From contig NZ_JABXWI010000028.1 of assembly GCF_014930365.1 (NCBI RefSeq), positions 1 to 64,000 of the forward strand: a DNA stretch of 64,000 bases, read 5' to 3'. The DNA comes from Streptomyces caniscabiei. GTDB taxonomy: Bacteria > Actinomycetota > Actinomycetes > Streptomycetales > Streptomycetaceae. The notes under the pieces were generated by a model. That model did no database searches and had not been told where the DNA came from. It was given only the letters and a program-made list of their open reading frames with translations. Position numbers and translations under genes: made by a program. Position 1 is the first letter of the stretch, and every line of letters begins with the position of its first letter. Shown here piece after piece: positions 10,471-18,749 of the stretch.

Positions 10471-10603
10471 TCCGTACCCATGTTCTCTGTGGCCGCGTAG
10501 ATCCTTCCGCAAGGTGGCCTTGATTGGGGTGGTTTGCGCCCAGTACGGAATACCGGCAGGCCGGTTTCGATTGCTCCTCCTGTAGTGATCACGGAGGGGG
10601 ACG

Positions 10604-11551
10604 TTGGTGACCAACCTGAAGCTGTTCCGGCTGGATGCCGACGGCCAGGACGTCGAGCTGCGCGGCTCCACGGTGACGCTGGAGGTGGAGCTGCAGCGGC
10701 GGGTCGAGGCAGGCATGGAGGCCATGCTCGGCATCCGCTTCCTGGCGTCGGAGTACCCGACGGGGCCTTGGCACCGCGGCCGGATCGACTCGCTGGGCCT
10801 GGACGAGAACGGCACACCTGCGCTGATCGAGTACAAGAAGGGCGCCGACAGCGGTGTCCTGTCGCAGGCTGTCTCATACCTGTCGTGGTTGGACTCCGCG
10901 CGTCACGAGTTCGAGGCACTGGTCAAGGAGAAGCTGGGATCCGAGGTCGCCGATTCGATCGACTGGCGGAACCCTCGGATGGTCTGTATCGCCGCTGGCT
11001 TCTCGCATCACGACCGAGTCGCGGTGCACCGTCTGCGCGAGCGGGTCGACCTGGTGCGCTACCGCGTCTTCGAGGGTGGGCTGCTGAGCCTGCTGCTGAT
11101 CGAGTCCACTCCCGGATCCACGAGACCGGTCTCGGATCGTCGCCAGAGCCGCGAGCGGGAGGGCACGGCTCGTGCCGCTGGCGGAGGCGGGAAGCCATCC
11201 GCTCAGGCAACTGCCACCGCAGGTGCGATTCCTGGCTGCCTGAAGGACCTGTACGCCGAGCTGGACGAGGCCCTCACCGCCTGGGGCGAGGTCGAGGTGG
11301 CTCAGCTTCGGCACTACATCGCGTACCGCCGGATGGTGAATGTCGCCTCCGTCATCTTCCGTCCGAAGCACGAGGCGATCCTGGTCTACCTCAAGGTCGA
11401 CCCGGATACGGTCGAGCTGGAGGAGGGCTTCTCACGCGACATGCGCGGTATCGGCCACCTCGGGACCGGCGACCTGGAGGTGCGTATCGCCTCGGCAGCC
11501 GACATGGAGAAGGCCGGACCGCTGATCCGGCGGGCGTTCGAGGCGGCCTGA
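10604..11551 (+). CDS. DUF5655-type protein with PD-(D/E)XK-like nuclease half
   Basis: 315 residues. The N-terminal half carries a restriction-fold signature: GRIDSLGLDENG followed by ALIEYKKG near residues 65-80, giving the D...ExK metal-binding pattern. The C-terminal domain (about 205-315) matches the DUF5655 pattern, with VASVIFRPKHEAILVYLKVD and a GIGHLGTGDLEVRI segment. Proteins with this layout are common in actinobacteria and are usually described as nuclease-like; target unknown. The GTG start at 10604 has GGAGGGGG upstream. It is a single gene closed by the hairpin at 11562-11603. A role in DNA repair or in defence beside the operon to its left are both possible. Confidence 0.75.
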   Translation: MVTNLKLFRLDADGQDVELRGSTVTLEVELQRRVEAGMEAMLGIRFLASEYPTGPWHRGRIDSLGLDENGTPALIEYKKGADSGVLSQAVSYLSWLDSARHEFEALVKEKLGSEVADSIDWRNPRMVCIAAGFSHHDRVAVHRLRERVDLVRYRVFEGGLLSLLLIESTPGSTRPVSDRRQSREREGTARAAGGGGKPSAQATATAGAIPGCLKDLYAELDEALTAWGEVEVAQLRHYIAYRRMVNVASVIFRPKHEAILVYLKVDPDTVELEEGFSRDMRGIGHLGTGDLEVRIASAADMEKAGPLIRRAFEAA

Positions 11552-11561
11552 CGCAAGAGGA

Positions 11562-11603
11562 AGGGCGGCTGGTGCGTCGGTTTCTCGATGCACCAGCCGC
11601 CCT
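11562..11603. terminator. Bidirectional-looking hairpin terminator
   Basis: Perfect 14 bp arms AGGGCGGCTGGTGC / GCACCAGCCGCCCT with a 14 nt loop, placed between two convergent genes. There is no long T-tract, as is usual in Streptomyces. Confidence 0.85.
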
Positions 11604-11647
11604 CATCCGTCTGCGGTCCGTCGGCCCCGGTCCGGTCGCTCTCATGC

Positions 11648-12394
11648 TCATGCCTCCGGTCCTGCCAGGACAAAGTCGTCCTGGGTCAGCTCCGCTCGGA
11701 GCCTCGCCTCAGCGACATCGGCGTAATGCGAGGACAGCTCGACCCCCAAAAACTGCCGGCCCTCGCGCAGGGCGGCGACGCCTGTGGAGCCGCTGCCGGT
11801 AAAAGGATCGAGGACGGTGCCGCCTTCGGGGCAGATCTGCACGAGCTGCTGCATGATCTCGACCGGCTTCTGGGTGATGTGGACACGGTCCTTGCGGGGC
11901 TGGGAGGCGATGAAGTGGCCGGGCAGGTAGAGGTCCCGGTCCTTTTCGAGGCTGCCCTTGACGCCCCAGACGATGAACTCGGCCGACTGCTTGAACCCGC
12001 CCTTGCGGGGCCGGCTGGCGGGCTTGATCCAGGGGATCGTTCCGCTCCAGGTCCAGCCTGCCATCTGCAGGGCGTCGGACGTCGTCGGCTCCTGGCGCCA
12101 GTCAGAGAAGACCATGGCGACGGAGTGCTCGGTCGCGGCCCGGTACGCCTCGGTGAGCAGTGCGGTCAGCCAGCTTCGATAGCTCCGCTGGTCGCGGTTC
12201 TCGCCGGGGAAGTTCTGCAGGTCGTGCGCCGATCCGGCCGTGACGTACTTGGCGCGGGCGGTGCGGCCGGTGCGGTCCGAGCTGGTGCGTCCGCCGGAGT
12301 TGTACGGGGGGTCGGTGATGACGGCGTTGACGCTCTCGTCCGGGAGGTTCTTCAGCACGGTGAGGGCGTCGCCTCGGTGCAGCGTGTAGCTCAT
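11648..12394 (-). CDS. Orphan site-specific DNA methyltransferase (beta class)
   Basis: 248 residues. The catalytic motif DPPYNSGG appears near residue 30 and the AdoMet-binding motif DPFTGSGSTGVAA near 200. The catalytic motif comes first, the beta-class order used by N6-adenine or N4-cytosine methylases. No restriction partner is adjacent. Small orphan methylases are frequent on Streptomyces conjugative elements and may protect the DNA against host restriction after transfer (inference). The gene converges on the DUF5655 gene and its promoter region faces the secretion operon leader. Confidence 0.88.
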   Translation of the reverse strand: MSYTLHRGDALTVLKNLPDESVNAVITDPPYNSGGRTSSDRTGRTARAKYVTAGSAHDLQNFPGENRDQRSYRSWLTALLTEAYRAATEHSVAMVFSDWRQEPTTSDALQMAGWTWSGTIPWIKPASRPRKGGFKQSAEFIVWGVKGSLEKDRDLYLPGHFIASQPRKDRVHITQKPVEIMQQLVQICPEGGTVLDPFTGSGSTGVAALREGRQFLGVELSSHYADVAEARLRAELTQDDFVLAGPEA

Positions 12395-12482
12395 GTGCGG
12401 GGCCTCTTTCAGGGCACGACGGGACTGGGCCCTCCCCGGACGGCGGTCAACGGCGGCCGTTCGGAGCGGGATTGCGCCGGAG

Positions 12483-12511
12483 GTTAGCCGCGATTTCCGG
12501 CCGCGCCTAAC
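12483..12511. promoter_or_regulatory. Copy 1 of the GGCCGCGCC-WAA element motif
   Basis: Arms GTTAG and CTAAC enclose CCGCGATTTCCGGCCGCGCC. The copy at 56472-56500 shares GTTAG, CCG, TTTCC and GGCCGCGCC in the same order; related copies lie at 32154-32200 and 40316-40358. It sits between the divergent methylase and secretion operons, so an operator is plausible. Confidence 0.45.
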
Positions 12512-12766
12512 GAGCCGGTGCCGTGGTTCGGGCCCGGTTCGGCAGTCGTTTGGTGCGGCCGGAATCCCGGTCTACTGTCTCGCCACGTCACCGAGGCGGA
12601 GCCCGGCTTCGCCCCTGCTGACCTGTGCTGATCCGTATTGCCACGTCCAAGAACGCGGGCCGGAAGGCACGTTGACTCCCCGTTCCCGAAGCCGTGAGGA
12701 GACCCGGTGCACCGCCTGAGATTACGAGCGCGGCTGGCTGCCACGCATGACCTGAACCCGGCGTCC

Positions 12767-12881
12767 GGGAGCTACCAACTCCCCTGATCCGGGCCCGCCC
12801 TGAGAGGCGGATTCACATCGGCGCGGTGTCGACGGCTTTGCACGAGAAGTCGGCACCGCGCCTCCTACGAACCGCGAGGAG
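12767..12881 (+). ncRNA. Structured cis-regulatory leader RNA, copy A, before the secretion operon
   Basis: Three hairpins in order: GGGAG/CTCCC at 12767-12783 with loop CTACCAA; a long stem CGCGGTG-CGAC / GTCG-CACCGCG at 12822-12833 and 12849-12860 with loop GGCTTTGCACGAGAA; and CTCCT/AGGAG at 12862-12866 and 12877-12881, which covers the ribosome site of the following start. Copy B at 57743-57859 (minus strand) repeats the same hairpins with a nearly identical loop but different paired bases. That covariation supports RNA structure. It may belong to the computationally described NLPC-P60 RNA candidate family, since it precedes such a gene; I cannot verify this here. Confidence 0.7.
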
Positions 12882-12889
12882 CCGCTGCG

Positions 12890-12976
12890 ATGCAGCACGC
12901 CCTGATACGCCCACGCCCTGACCCAACACCGTTGCCCAGCCGGGCTGTCCGCCCCGGCGTACGGCAGCGGCGATGA
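12890..12976 (+). CDS. 28-residue leader peptide coupled to the P60 gene
   Basis: The ATG at 12890 follows a clear GAGGAG site and reads 28 Arg/Pro-rich codons. The TGA overlaps the ATG of the P60 gene (ATGA at 12973-12976). The P60 gene has no good ribosome site of its own, so translation is probably coupled through this leader, which is itself controlled by the RNA hairpins upstream. A regulatory role is more likely than a functional peptide. Confidence 0.5.
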   Translation: MQHALIRPRPDPTPLPSRAVRPGVRQRR

Positions 12977-14118
12977 AGAAGACAACCGGAGCCGTCGTCG
13001 GTCTCTTCGCCTCCGGTCCGCTGCTGGTGGCCGTTCCGATCCTCGGTATCGCGGCCGGGAGCGCTTCGGCCTCCTGCTCGACCGGCGGTACACAGGCTGT
13101 GGATACGTCAGCCGTTGCTGCTCAGGTGAAGGTCATCCTGGAGGACGGCGTCAAAGGCACGGTCTCCGTGCCGGGCCTGGGAGACCCGGCCGAGCAGATC
13201 CCCAACGCCAAGACCATCCAGGCCACCGGCGTCGCGATGAACATCCCGGCCCGGGGCCAGATCGTGGCTCTGGCGACCGCCCTGCAGGAGAGTGGCCTGC
13301 GGAACCTGACCTACGGCGACCGCGACTCGCTGGGCTTGTTCCAGCAGCGGCCGTCGCAGGGGTGGGGCACCGCGAACGAGATCCTCGACCCGGTGCACAC
13401 CTCGACGAAGTTCTACGAGGCGTTGGAAAAGGTCTCGGGCTGGCAGTCCCTGTCCGTCACCCAGGCTGCCCAGGCGGTGCAGAGGTCCGGCTTCCCCGAG
13501 GCTTACGCGAAGTGGGAGCCCCTTGCCACCGCCTTGCAGCAGGCGATCGAGCCGCTGTTGTCGAAGGCCGGCGGCACGTCGCCGAGCCCTTCGCCGTCCG
13601 GCTCGGACAGCACGGCCAGTGCTGCGTCGAGTACCGCGGGCGGCTGTACGGCCGACGGGGACGGCACCGACTTCGGAACCATCCCGCCCGGCGCGGTGCC
13701 GACCGGGTACAAGATCCCGGCAGACGCTCCGCCCAAGGTTCAGACGGCGATCCGCTGGGCGCTCGGCCAGCTCGGCACCCCGTACCAGTGGGGCGGGAGC
13801 TGCACCGACTCCCACGGGAGCGACCCCATGGGCCGCTGTGACTGCTCCTCGTTGATGCAGCAGGCGTACAGGGCCGCCGGGGTCACCCTCACGCGGACGA
13901 CGTACACGCAGGTCAAGGAGGGCAAGCCGGTATCGGTGGACGCTCTCCGGCCCGGTGATCTCGTCTTCACCGAGGGGACTGCCAAAGTCCCGGAACACGT
14001 CGGGATGGTCGTCGGCCAGGGCTTGATCGTGCACGCCCCGCGCACCGGGGACGTGGTCCGCCTCGTGACCCTCGCGTCCTGGAAGTCGCAGATTCTCGCG
14101 GCCCGCCGAGTCGTCTGA
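12973..14118 (+). CDS. Secreted NlpC/P60 peptidoglycan hydrolase of the transfer system
   Basis: 381 residues. A signal-like hydrophobic N-terminus (residues 8-36) is followed by a transglycosylase-like region (QIVALATALQESGLRN, then SLGLFQQRPSQGWG) around 88-135. A Ser/Pro linker leads to a C-terminal NlpC/P60 domain from about 255, with catalytic Cys in CDCSSLMQQAY, His in EHVGMVVG and a second His in IVHAPRTGD. This is the usual composition of VirB1-type wall hydrolases, which open a local hole in peptidoglycan for the conjugation channel. It is the first structural gene of the plus-strand transfer operon. Confidence 0.88.
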   Translation: MKKTTGAVVGLFASGPLLVAVPILGIAAGSASASCSTGGTQAVDTSAVAAQVKVILEDGVKGTVSVPGLGDPAEQIPNAKTIQATGVAMNIPARGQIVALATALQESGLRNLTYGDRDSLGLFQQRPSQGWGTANEILDPVHTSTKFYEALEKVSGWQSLSVTQAAQAVQRSGFPEAYAKWEPLATALQQAIEPLLSKAGGTSPSPSPSGSDSTASAASSTAGGCTADGDGTDFGTIPPGAVPTGYKIPADAPPKVQTAIRWALGQLGTPYQWGGSCTDSHGSDPMGRCDCSSLMQQAYRAAGVTLTRTTYTQVKEGKPVSVDALRPGDLVFTEGTAKVPEHVGMVVGQGLIVHAPRTGDVVRLVTLASWKSQILAARRVV

Positions 14119-14206
14119 CCGGCGCTTCTCTCCCTCCCCCTTCCTGCACTGGCTCTTCGCCCCTTCGGGCTTTGGCGTGCACTAAATCGAACTGGAGTTC
14201 ACAACT

Positions 14207-14515
14207 ATGTACCTCGTCGACAAGGTCGTCCAGCTCGCCTATGACCCCGGGATCAAGCCGAACGAGGGCGGGCTGCCGGGTCTGTCGGTCCTCAAGCAGG
14301 TGATGGGCTCGATCAACCTCTTCGGGATCATCGCCGTGGTCGGGGCGCTCGCCGTCAGTGCGGGCGTGTGGGCCTGGGGCCACCACTCCGGCGGTCACCA
14401 GGCCGAGGCCAACGGCAAGAAGGGTGTGTTGGTCAGCTCTGGCGCGGCTCTCCTGCTGGGTGCCGCGAACGGTGTGGTGGCGTTCTTCAGCACGCTGGGG
14501 AGCCAGGTCCGCTGA
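14207..14515 (+). CDS. DUF6112-family small membrane protein
   Basis: 102 residues with two hydrophobic helices, about 42-62 (INLFGIIAVVGALAVSAGVW) and 78-97 (VSSGAALLLGAANGVVAFFS), separated by a short glycine- and histidine-containing loop. It fits DUF6112, a Streptomyces family found between the P60 hydrolase and TrbL-like genes of conjugation clusters. Size and topology resemble VirB2-type subunits of the channel, but that equivalence is inference. Its stop and the next start share a base (TGATG). Confidence 0.75.
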   Translation: MYLVDKVVQLAYDPGIKPNEGGLPGLSVLKQVMGSINLFGIIAVVGALAVSAGVWAWGHHSGGHQAEANGKKGVLVSSGAALLLGAANGVVAFFSTLGSQVR

Positions 14516-15198
14516 TGTCTTCCCGCTCCACGAACCCCGGCGGCGCTTCTCGCGTGCGCCGCCGGGCGCTGCTCGGCACCGCTGTCCTGGTGGTGCTCGT
14601 CGCCCTCGCCGGCTTGGCCGCCTACCTCACCCGCGACGGCAGGATCTCCTCCAAGGCTCCCGCACCGCAGGTGAGTTCGGCTTCCCCCTCGACCGCTTCT
14701 GCTTCCGCTTCGTCACGACCGCACGGCAGCCGCGGCGACCTGCCCGTTCCCACGTCCACGCACGACCCGATCGCCTTCGGCAAGGCGGCAGCCGCGGCGC
14801 TGTGGTCGTACGACACCCGCGCCTACTCCCAGCGCGAGCTGGTGGTCGCCCTGCGCGGGTGGCTGACCAGCGAGAAGAAGTACGCCGACACCGCCTCGGT
14901 CGACACGCTCGTCCCCTCGCGCGTGCTGTGGAAGGAGATGGCCGCCAACGGCCAGTTCGCCACCGCCAAGGTGAACGAGGCGCACTTCCCCGACTCGTTC
15001 ACCCAGGCCCTGCAGGCGGACCCCGGGGCGATCACCACCGCGTACGTCTACGCCGTGACGGTCTCCGGCAAACAGTCGATCGCCTGGAAAGGCTCGTCGC
15101 ACGGCGGCGCCGAGAACCGCGTCACCACCCTCGCGGTCCAGTGCCGTCCCTCCCGTCCCTGCGCCCTGGCCGGTGTCCTGTCGGCCGTCGCTCCCTGA
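14515..15198 (+). CDS. VirB8-like single-pass transfer protein
   Basis: About 227 residues. One transmembrane helix near 20-38 follows an Arg-rich cytoplasmic start. A Ser-rich stretch then leads to an extracytoplasmic domain (about 75-227) with the size and position of a VirB8/TcpC NTF2-like fold (ALWSYDTRAYSQREL, VYAVTVSGKQ). The sequence alone does not prove VirB8 homology; topology and gene order between DUF6112 and the TrbL-like gene support it. It would be an inner-membrane scaffold of the secretion channel. Confidence 0.6.
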   Translation: MSSRSTNPGGASRVRRRALLGTAVLVVLVALAGLAAYLTRDGRISSKAPAPQVSSASPSTASASASSRPHGSRGDLPVPTSTHDPIAFGKAAAAALWSYDTRAYSQRELVVALRGWLTSEKKYADTASVDTLVPSRVLWKEMAANGQFATAKVNEAHFPDSFTQALQADPGAITTAYVYAVTVSGKQSIAWKGSSHGGAENRVTTLAVQCRPSRPCALAGVLSAVAP

Positions 15199-15225
15199 CC
15201 CCCGCCCCTGAAAGGAGGTATCGAC

Positions 15226-16620
15226 ATGGGAGTCTGCGACTTTCCGCTGATGGACAAGGTCTGCGGCGCCGTCGACTTCGCCACCAATCCCGCCGGGACC
15301 GTCACCGACGGCATCGGGGCGTGGATCGCGAAGTCAGCGGGTGAGCTTGCCGCCAGCGCGGCCGATCTCGCCGCCAGGGCCGTCAACGAGACCACCGCCA
15401 TCGATCTCAACGCCGGTTGGTTCCGGGACAACTACGAGCTGCTGTTGCCCATCGGTCTCGCCTTGACCGTCGGCACGTTCTGCATCCAGTTGATGCTCGC
15501 GGCCTGGCGACGGGACGAACGCGCACTCGCCCAAGCCGCGATCGGCACGATGACCGGCGTCCTCTTCTCCTTCTGCGCCGTCGCCTTCACCTCCGTCGCC
15601 ATCACGGTGGTCGACGCCCTGTCCGACGGCCTGTTCCAAGCGGCCAACAGCTCAGTGGACGACGCGATCCGCCGCGTCATCAAGGTCAACCAGTTGGGGC
15701 CGATGTACGGCCTCGGCTGGACAGTCCCATCCCTGGTCGCCTTCGGCTGTGCGATCGGCGCGTTCATGTACTGGGGCGTGATGGTCGCCCGCAAGGTCGG
15801 CGTCCTGATCATGGTCGCTCTCGCGGTCTTCGCGGGAGCCGGTGGTGGTTGGGAGGTCGCCAAGCGCTGGCGGCGGGGTTGGATCGAGGCAACGGCCACC
15901 CTGGTCGTGTCAAAACTGCTGATGACCGTGGTCTTCCTGATCGGCGTCTCGGCCATGGGCAAGTCCGACGCCACGGACGGCATGGCCGCCCTCTCCGATG
16001 CGATGGCCGGCATCGTCGTGATGGTCCTGGTCCTGCTCTGCCCGTACGCGACCTACAAGTTCGTCCACTGGGCGAGTGACGGCGGCGGACACGACGATCT
16101 GCACCGTACCGGCGTCGCCGGCATGGCGGTCGCCGCGGGCGCGGCGAAGACCGCGGGCAGCCTCGCGATGCAGGCCAGCACCGGCACTCCCGCTCCGCAG
16201 GGGCCGAGCAAGGTCCCCGGCGCGGGCAGCGACGGTGTCGCTTCCGGCATCAACCCCACCGGCGGCAACCTGAGCAAGGAGGGCATCGACGGCGGACCTC
16301 CGAAGCCGCAGACCCGCTTCCGGTACGGCGAGGACCCGAACGCCTCCGGCGACAAGGGCCGCGCCCTGATCCAGCGTCCCGGCATCCCCGCGCTGATCAC
16401 ACGGCCTGCCGACACCGAAGCAGGAGGCTCGGAGGGGAGCGATCTTCCCGCCGTCCAGCCCGCTGGCGCGTCGATTCCGGGCGGCAGCTTGACCCGCCTA
16501 GGTGCCGCTCCGCCCGGTGGTCCCACCGCACCACCGCCGCCATCCACCGGTCCGTCGGCGACCGGCTCCCCGACTCCGACGAGCTGGGTCTACCCCGACC
16601 AGCCGCCGTCCGGGTCCTGA
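15226..16620 (+). CDS. TrbL/VirB6-like polytopic conjugation protein
   Basis: 464 residues with a strong AAAGGAGG site before the ATG. About six hydrophobic segments lie between residues 68 and 285 (for example LLLPIGLALTVGTFCIQLML and IVVMVLVLLCPYATYKFV). A long Pro/Gly/Ser-rich cytoplasmic tail follows. Arrangement and length match actinobacterial TrbL/VirB6 proteins, the multispan channel component of type IV secretion. The operon segment ends at the hairpin at 16635-16664. Confidence 0.8.
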   Translation: MGVCDFPLMDKVCGAVDFATNPAGTVTDGIGAWIAKSAGELAASAADLAARAVNETTAIDLNAGWFRDNYELLLPIGLALTVGTFCIQLMLAAWRRDERALAQAAIGTMTGVLFSFCAVAFTSVAITVVDALSDGLFQAANSSVDDAIRRVIKVNQLGPMYGLGWTVPSLVAFGCAIGAFMYWGVMVARKVGVLIMVALAVFAGAGGGWEVAKRWRRGWIEATATLVVSKLLMTVVFLIGVSAMGKSDATDGMAALSDAMAGIVVMVLVLLCPYATYKFVHWASDGGGHDDLHRTGVAGMAVAAGAAKTAGSLAMQASTGTPAPQGPSKVPGAGSDGVASGINPTGGNLSKEGIDGGPPKPQTRFRYGEDPNASGDKGRALIQRPGIPALITRPADTEAGGSEGSDLPAVQPAGASIPGGSLTRLGAAPPGGPTAPPPPSTGPSATGSPTPTSWVYPDQPPSGS

Positions 16621-16634
16621 CCCACCGCCACCCG

Positions 16635-16664
16635 GGGGCGGGCTGCTTCCCTCCAGCCCGCCCC
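16635..16664. terminator. Hairpin terminator or attenuator after the TrbL-like gene
   Basis: Perfect 11 bp arms GGGGCGGGCTG / CAGCCCGCCCC with an 8 nt loop. It may reduce read-through into the SCO6880 segment. Confidence 0.7.
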
Positions 16665-16698
16665 ATTCCCCTCCGGCCACCCGAGACGGAGCCCTGCC

Positions 16699-16770
16699 AT
16701 GACCTCCAGAAGAGCATTGCGCCTTCTGCCCCTTCCCGCCCGCTCCCCCGTCTGGAACCGCCATGTCTGA
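16699..16770 (+). CDS. 23-residue leader peptide (conserved 65-nt leader, copy 1)
   Basis: ATGACCTCCAGAAGAGC begins a 23-codon ORF with an upstream ACGGAG site. It stops just inside the next gene, whose ATG at 16763 lies 64 nt downstream. Leaders with the same GGAGC ribosome site, a similar AGAAGAGC-type start and almost the same length precede genes at 34088, 40456 and, less closely, 22956. It is probably a translational-coupling or attenuation device. Confidence 0.5.
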   Translation: MTSRRALRLLPLPARSPVWNRHV

Positions 16771-18235
16771 CAACCGCCAGGCCGAAGCCACCACGGCCAC
16801 CGTGAAGTTCCCGCACCGCAGCAGGCGTGGCATCCTGCTCGGCCTCACCGCCCCGCAACTGATCGTCGTGAGCCTCACCGGCCTGCTCCTGCTCGCCGTG
16901 ATCCTCGCCCGTGGCGTGGTCGGCGCTCTCGAACTCGTCCCGCTGTGGGCCGCCACCGCCCTGCTCGTCTTCGTTCGCTACCGAGGCCGGGCCCTGGCCG
17001 ACTGGGCGCCGATCGTCACCCGGTACGTGCTCCGCCGGATGCGGGGCCAGTTGATCTGGCTCGTCCGCCCCTCCCGCCGCCCGGTCCGCGAAGGACTCCT
17101 CCACCTGCCCGGTACCGCCGCCAGCCTGCGCGTGGTCACCGCACCCGACCGCCGGTACGGCGCGGTCCACGATCCCCACGCCGGCACGCTGACAGCCGTC
17201 GTCAAGGTGTCCTCCCGCGCCTACGCGCTGCTCGACCCGGGCACCCAGAACGCCAACGTCAACGGCTGGGGCCGCGCCCTCGCCGCACTGGCCCGCACCG
17301 GCCAGGTCGCCCGGATCCAGGTGATCGAGCGCACCGTGCCGGACTCCGGCGACGCCCTTCGCCGGTACTGGGAGGAGCACGGCCGGCCCGATGCCCCGGT
17401 GGCCGGCCAGGTCTACAGCGAGCTGATCCAGAGCGCCGGCCCGGCCGCTGCTCCGCACGAGGCGTACGTCGCCATCTCGCTGGACGCCAAGGCCGCCAGG
17501 CGGCTGATCAACCAGGCCGGTGGTGGTCTGACCGGGTCCTTCAGCGTCCTGGCGCAGTTGACCTCGACCTTCGACCAGGCCGCGCGCACCGCCGGGCTCA
17601 ACCCCACCGGCTGGCTCACCGCTCGCGAGATCGCGGCAGTCGTACGAACGGCGTACGACCCCAAGGCCCTTTCCGCACTGGACCGTTGGTCGTCTTCCGG
17701 GCGCCCCGAGGCTGACGCGGCCGCGGCCGGCCCGGTCGTGGTCGTCGAGAAGTCGGACCACATCGCGACCGACTCCGCCGTCCACTGCACGTACTGGGTG
17801 GAGAACTGGCCCCGCACCGAGACGTCGGCGGGCTTCCTGCACCAGCTGCTGTTCACCGCCGGGGTGCGGCGGACCCTGTCGCTGTCGTACGAGCCGAAGG
17901 GGCTGGACGCCGCCCTGCGTGATGTCCAGCGCAAGAAGGCCAGTGTGATTGCGGACGCAGCCGAGCGGGCGCGGCGTGGCCAGGTCGACTCCGAAGCGGA
18001 CTCCATCGAGTACCAGGACATCAAGTCCCGGGAGCGTCAGCTCATCGCGGGCCACGCGGATGTCGCCCTGACCGGTCTGCTGACGGTCTCGGCCGACTCC
18101 GAGGAGGAACTTCGTTCCGCCTGCGCGGTCGTGGAGACCGCGGCGGTCGGCGCGCAGCTCGACCTCCGGCCGCTCACCAGGCAGCAGGCCGAGGCGTTCA
18201 CCGTCGCCGCCGTGCCGCTCGCCCTCGCCGTCTGA
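16763..18235 (+). CDS. SCO6880-family transfer protein
   Basis: 490 residues. Two transmembrane helices lie near residues 32-52 and 56-75, after which the protein is soluble. It matches the Streptomyces SCO6880 family, which pairs a PrgI/VirB3-like membrane anchor with a region resembling the non-ATPase N-terminal part of VirB4. No Walker motif is present. The true VirB4-type ATPase follows two genes later, so the two proteins may jointly do the work of one VirB3-VirB4 fusion (inference). Confidence 0.8.
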   Translation: MSDNRQAEATTATVKFPHRSRRGILLGLTAPQLIVVSLTGLLLLAVILARGVVGALELVPLWAATALLVFVRYRGRALADWAPIVTRYVLRRMRGQLIWLVRPSRRPVREGLLHLPGTAASLRVVTAPDRRYGAVHDPHAGTLTAVVKVSSRAYALLDPGTQNANVNGWGRALAALARTGQVARIQVIERTVPDSGDALRRYWEEHGRPDAPVAGQVYSELIQSAGPAAAPHEAYVAISLDAKAARRLINQAGGGLTGSFSVLAQLTSTFDQAARTAGLNPTGWLTAREIAAVVRTAYDPKALSALDRWSSSGRPEADAAAAGPVVVVEKSDHIATDSAVHCTYWVENWPRTETSAGFLHQLLFTAGVRRTLSLSYEPKGLDAALRDVQRKKASVIADAAERARRGQVDSEADSIEYQDIKSRERQLIAGHADVALTGLLTVSADSEEELRSACAVVETAAVGAQLDLRPLTRQQAEAFTVAAVPLALAV

Positions 18236-18269
18236 TGTCGGCCCTCATCCCTTCCGAAAGAGCACCGCC

Positions 18270-18722
18270 ATGTCCCGCACCGCCAGCCCGACCGCGCAGG
18301 ACTTCGTGCCCTTCGCCACCGCCGCGCTCGACTTCCACCGCGCGCTCAACGTGCCAGGCGGTCCTCTCGTCACCACCCGCGCCGAACTGGACGCCCTGCA
18401 CGCCCACCTCGTCTCGCTGCACGGCCTGCTCGATGCCCACGCCGCCCGCACGGGCCAGCTCGTGCCGATCGAGGGCGACCAGCTCAGCGCCGCCCGCACC
18501 CGGGTCTGGCAGGCCGCCGACCATGTCCACGCCGCCTACCACGCGGCCCCCCGGCCCGGTTCCGGTGAGGTCCCCGACCGCGAAGCGTGCCAGGCCGGCC
18601 TGCCGGAAGGCGCACCGGAGCTGACCATCTGCCAGCGCCACCAGCGCACCGCGCACCTGGTCCGACGCCGTACCACCCCGGCCGACCTCCACGCTCCGTT
18701 CACCGGTCTCGTCCGCCACTGA
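18270..18722 (+). CDS. DUF6238-family protein
   Basis: 150 residues, helical and histidine-rich, with FATAALDFHRALNVPGGPL near the start and a LTICQRHQRTAHLVRRRTTP segment near the end. It fits DUF6238, a family of unknown function that lies between SCO6880 and VirB4 genes in Streptomyces transfer clusters. No signal peptide or catalytic motif is visible. Confidence 0.7.
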   Translation: MSRTASPTAQDFVPFATAALDFHRALNVPGGPLVTTRAELDALHAHLVSLHGLLDAHAARTGQLVPIEGDQLSAARTRVWQAADHVHAAYHAAPRPGSGEVPDREACQAGLPEGAPELTICQRHQRTAHLVRRRTTPADLHAPFTGLVRH

Positions 18723-18749
18723 CCCTGCCTTCCGTCTGGAGAATCGTTC

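Noticed and set aside
11588..12487. Plus-strand open frame of 299 residues over the orphan methylase gene
   Set aside because: It mirrors the minus-strand methylase with clear DPPY and FxGxG-type motifs; long antisense frames are expected in DNA of this G+C.
16397..18055. Minus-strand open frame of 552 residues over the SCO6880 gene
   Set aside because: No family resemblance and a low-complexity composition; it is the shadow of a well-supported plus-strand gene.
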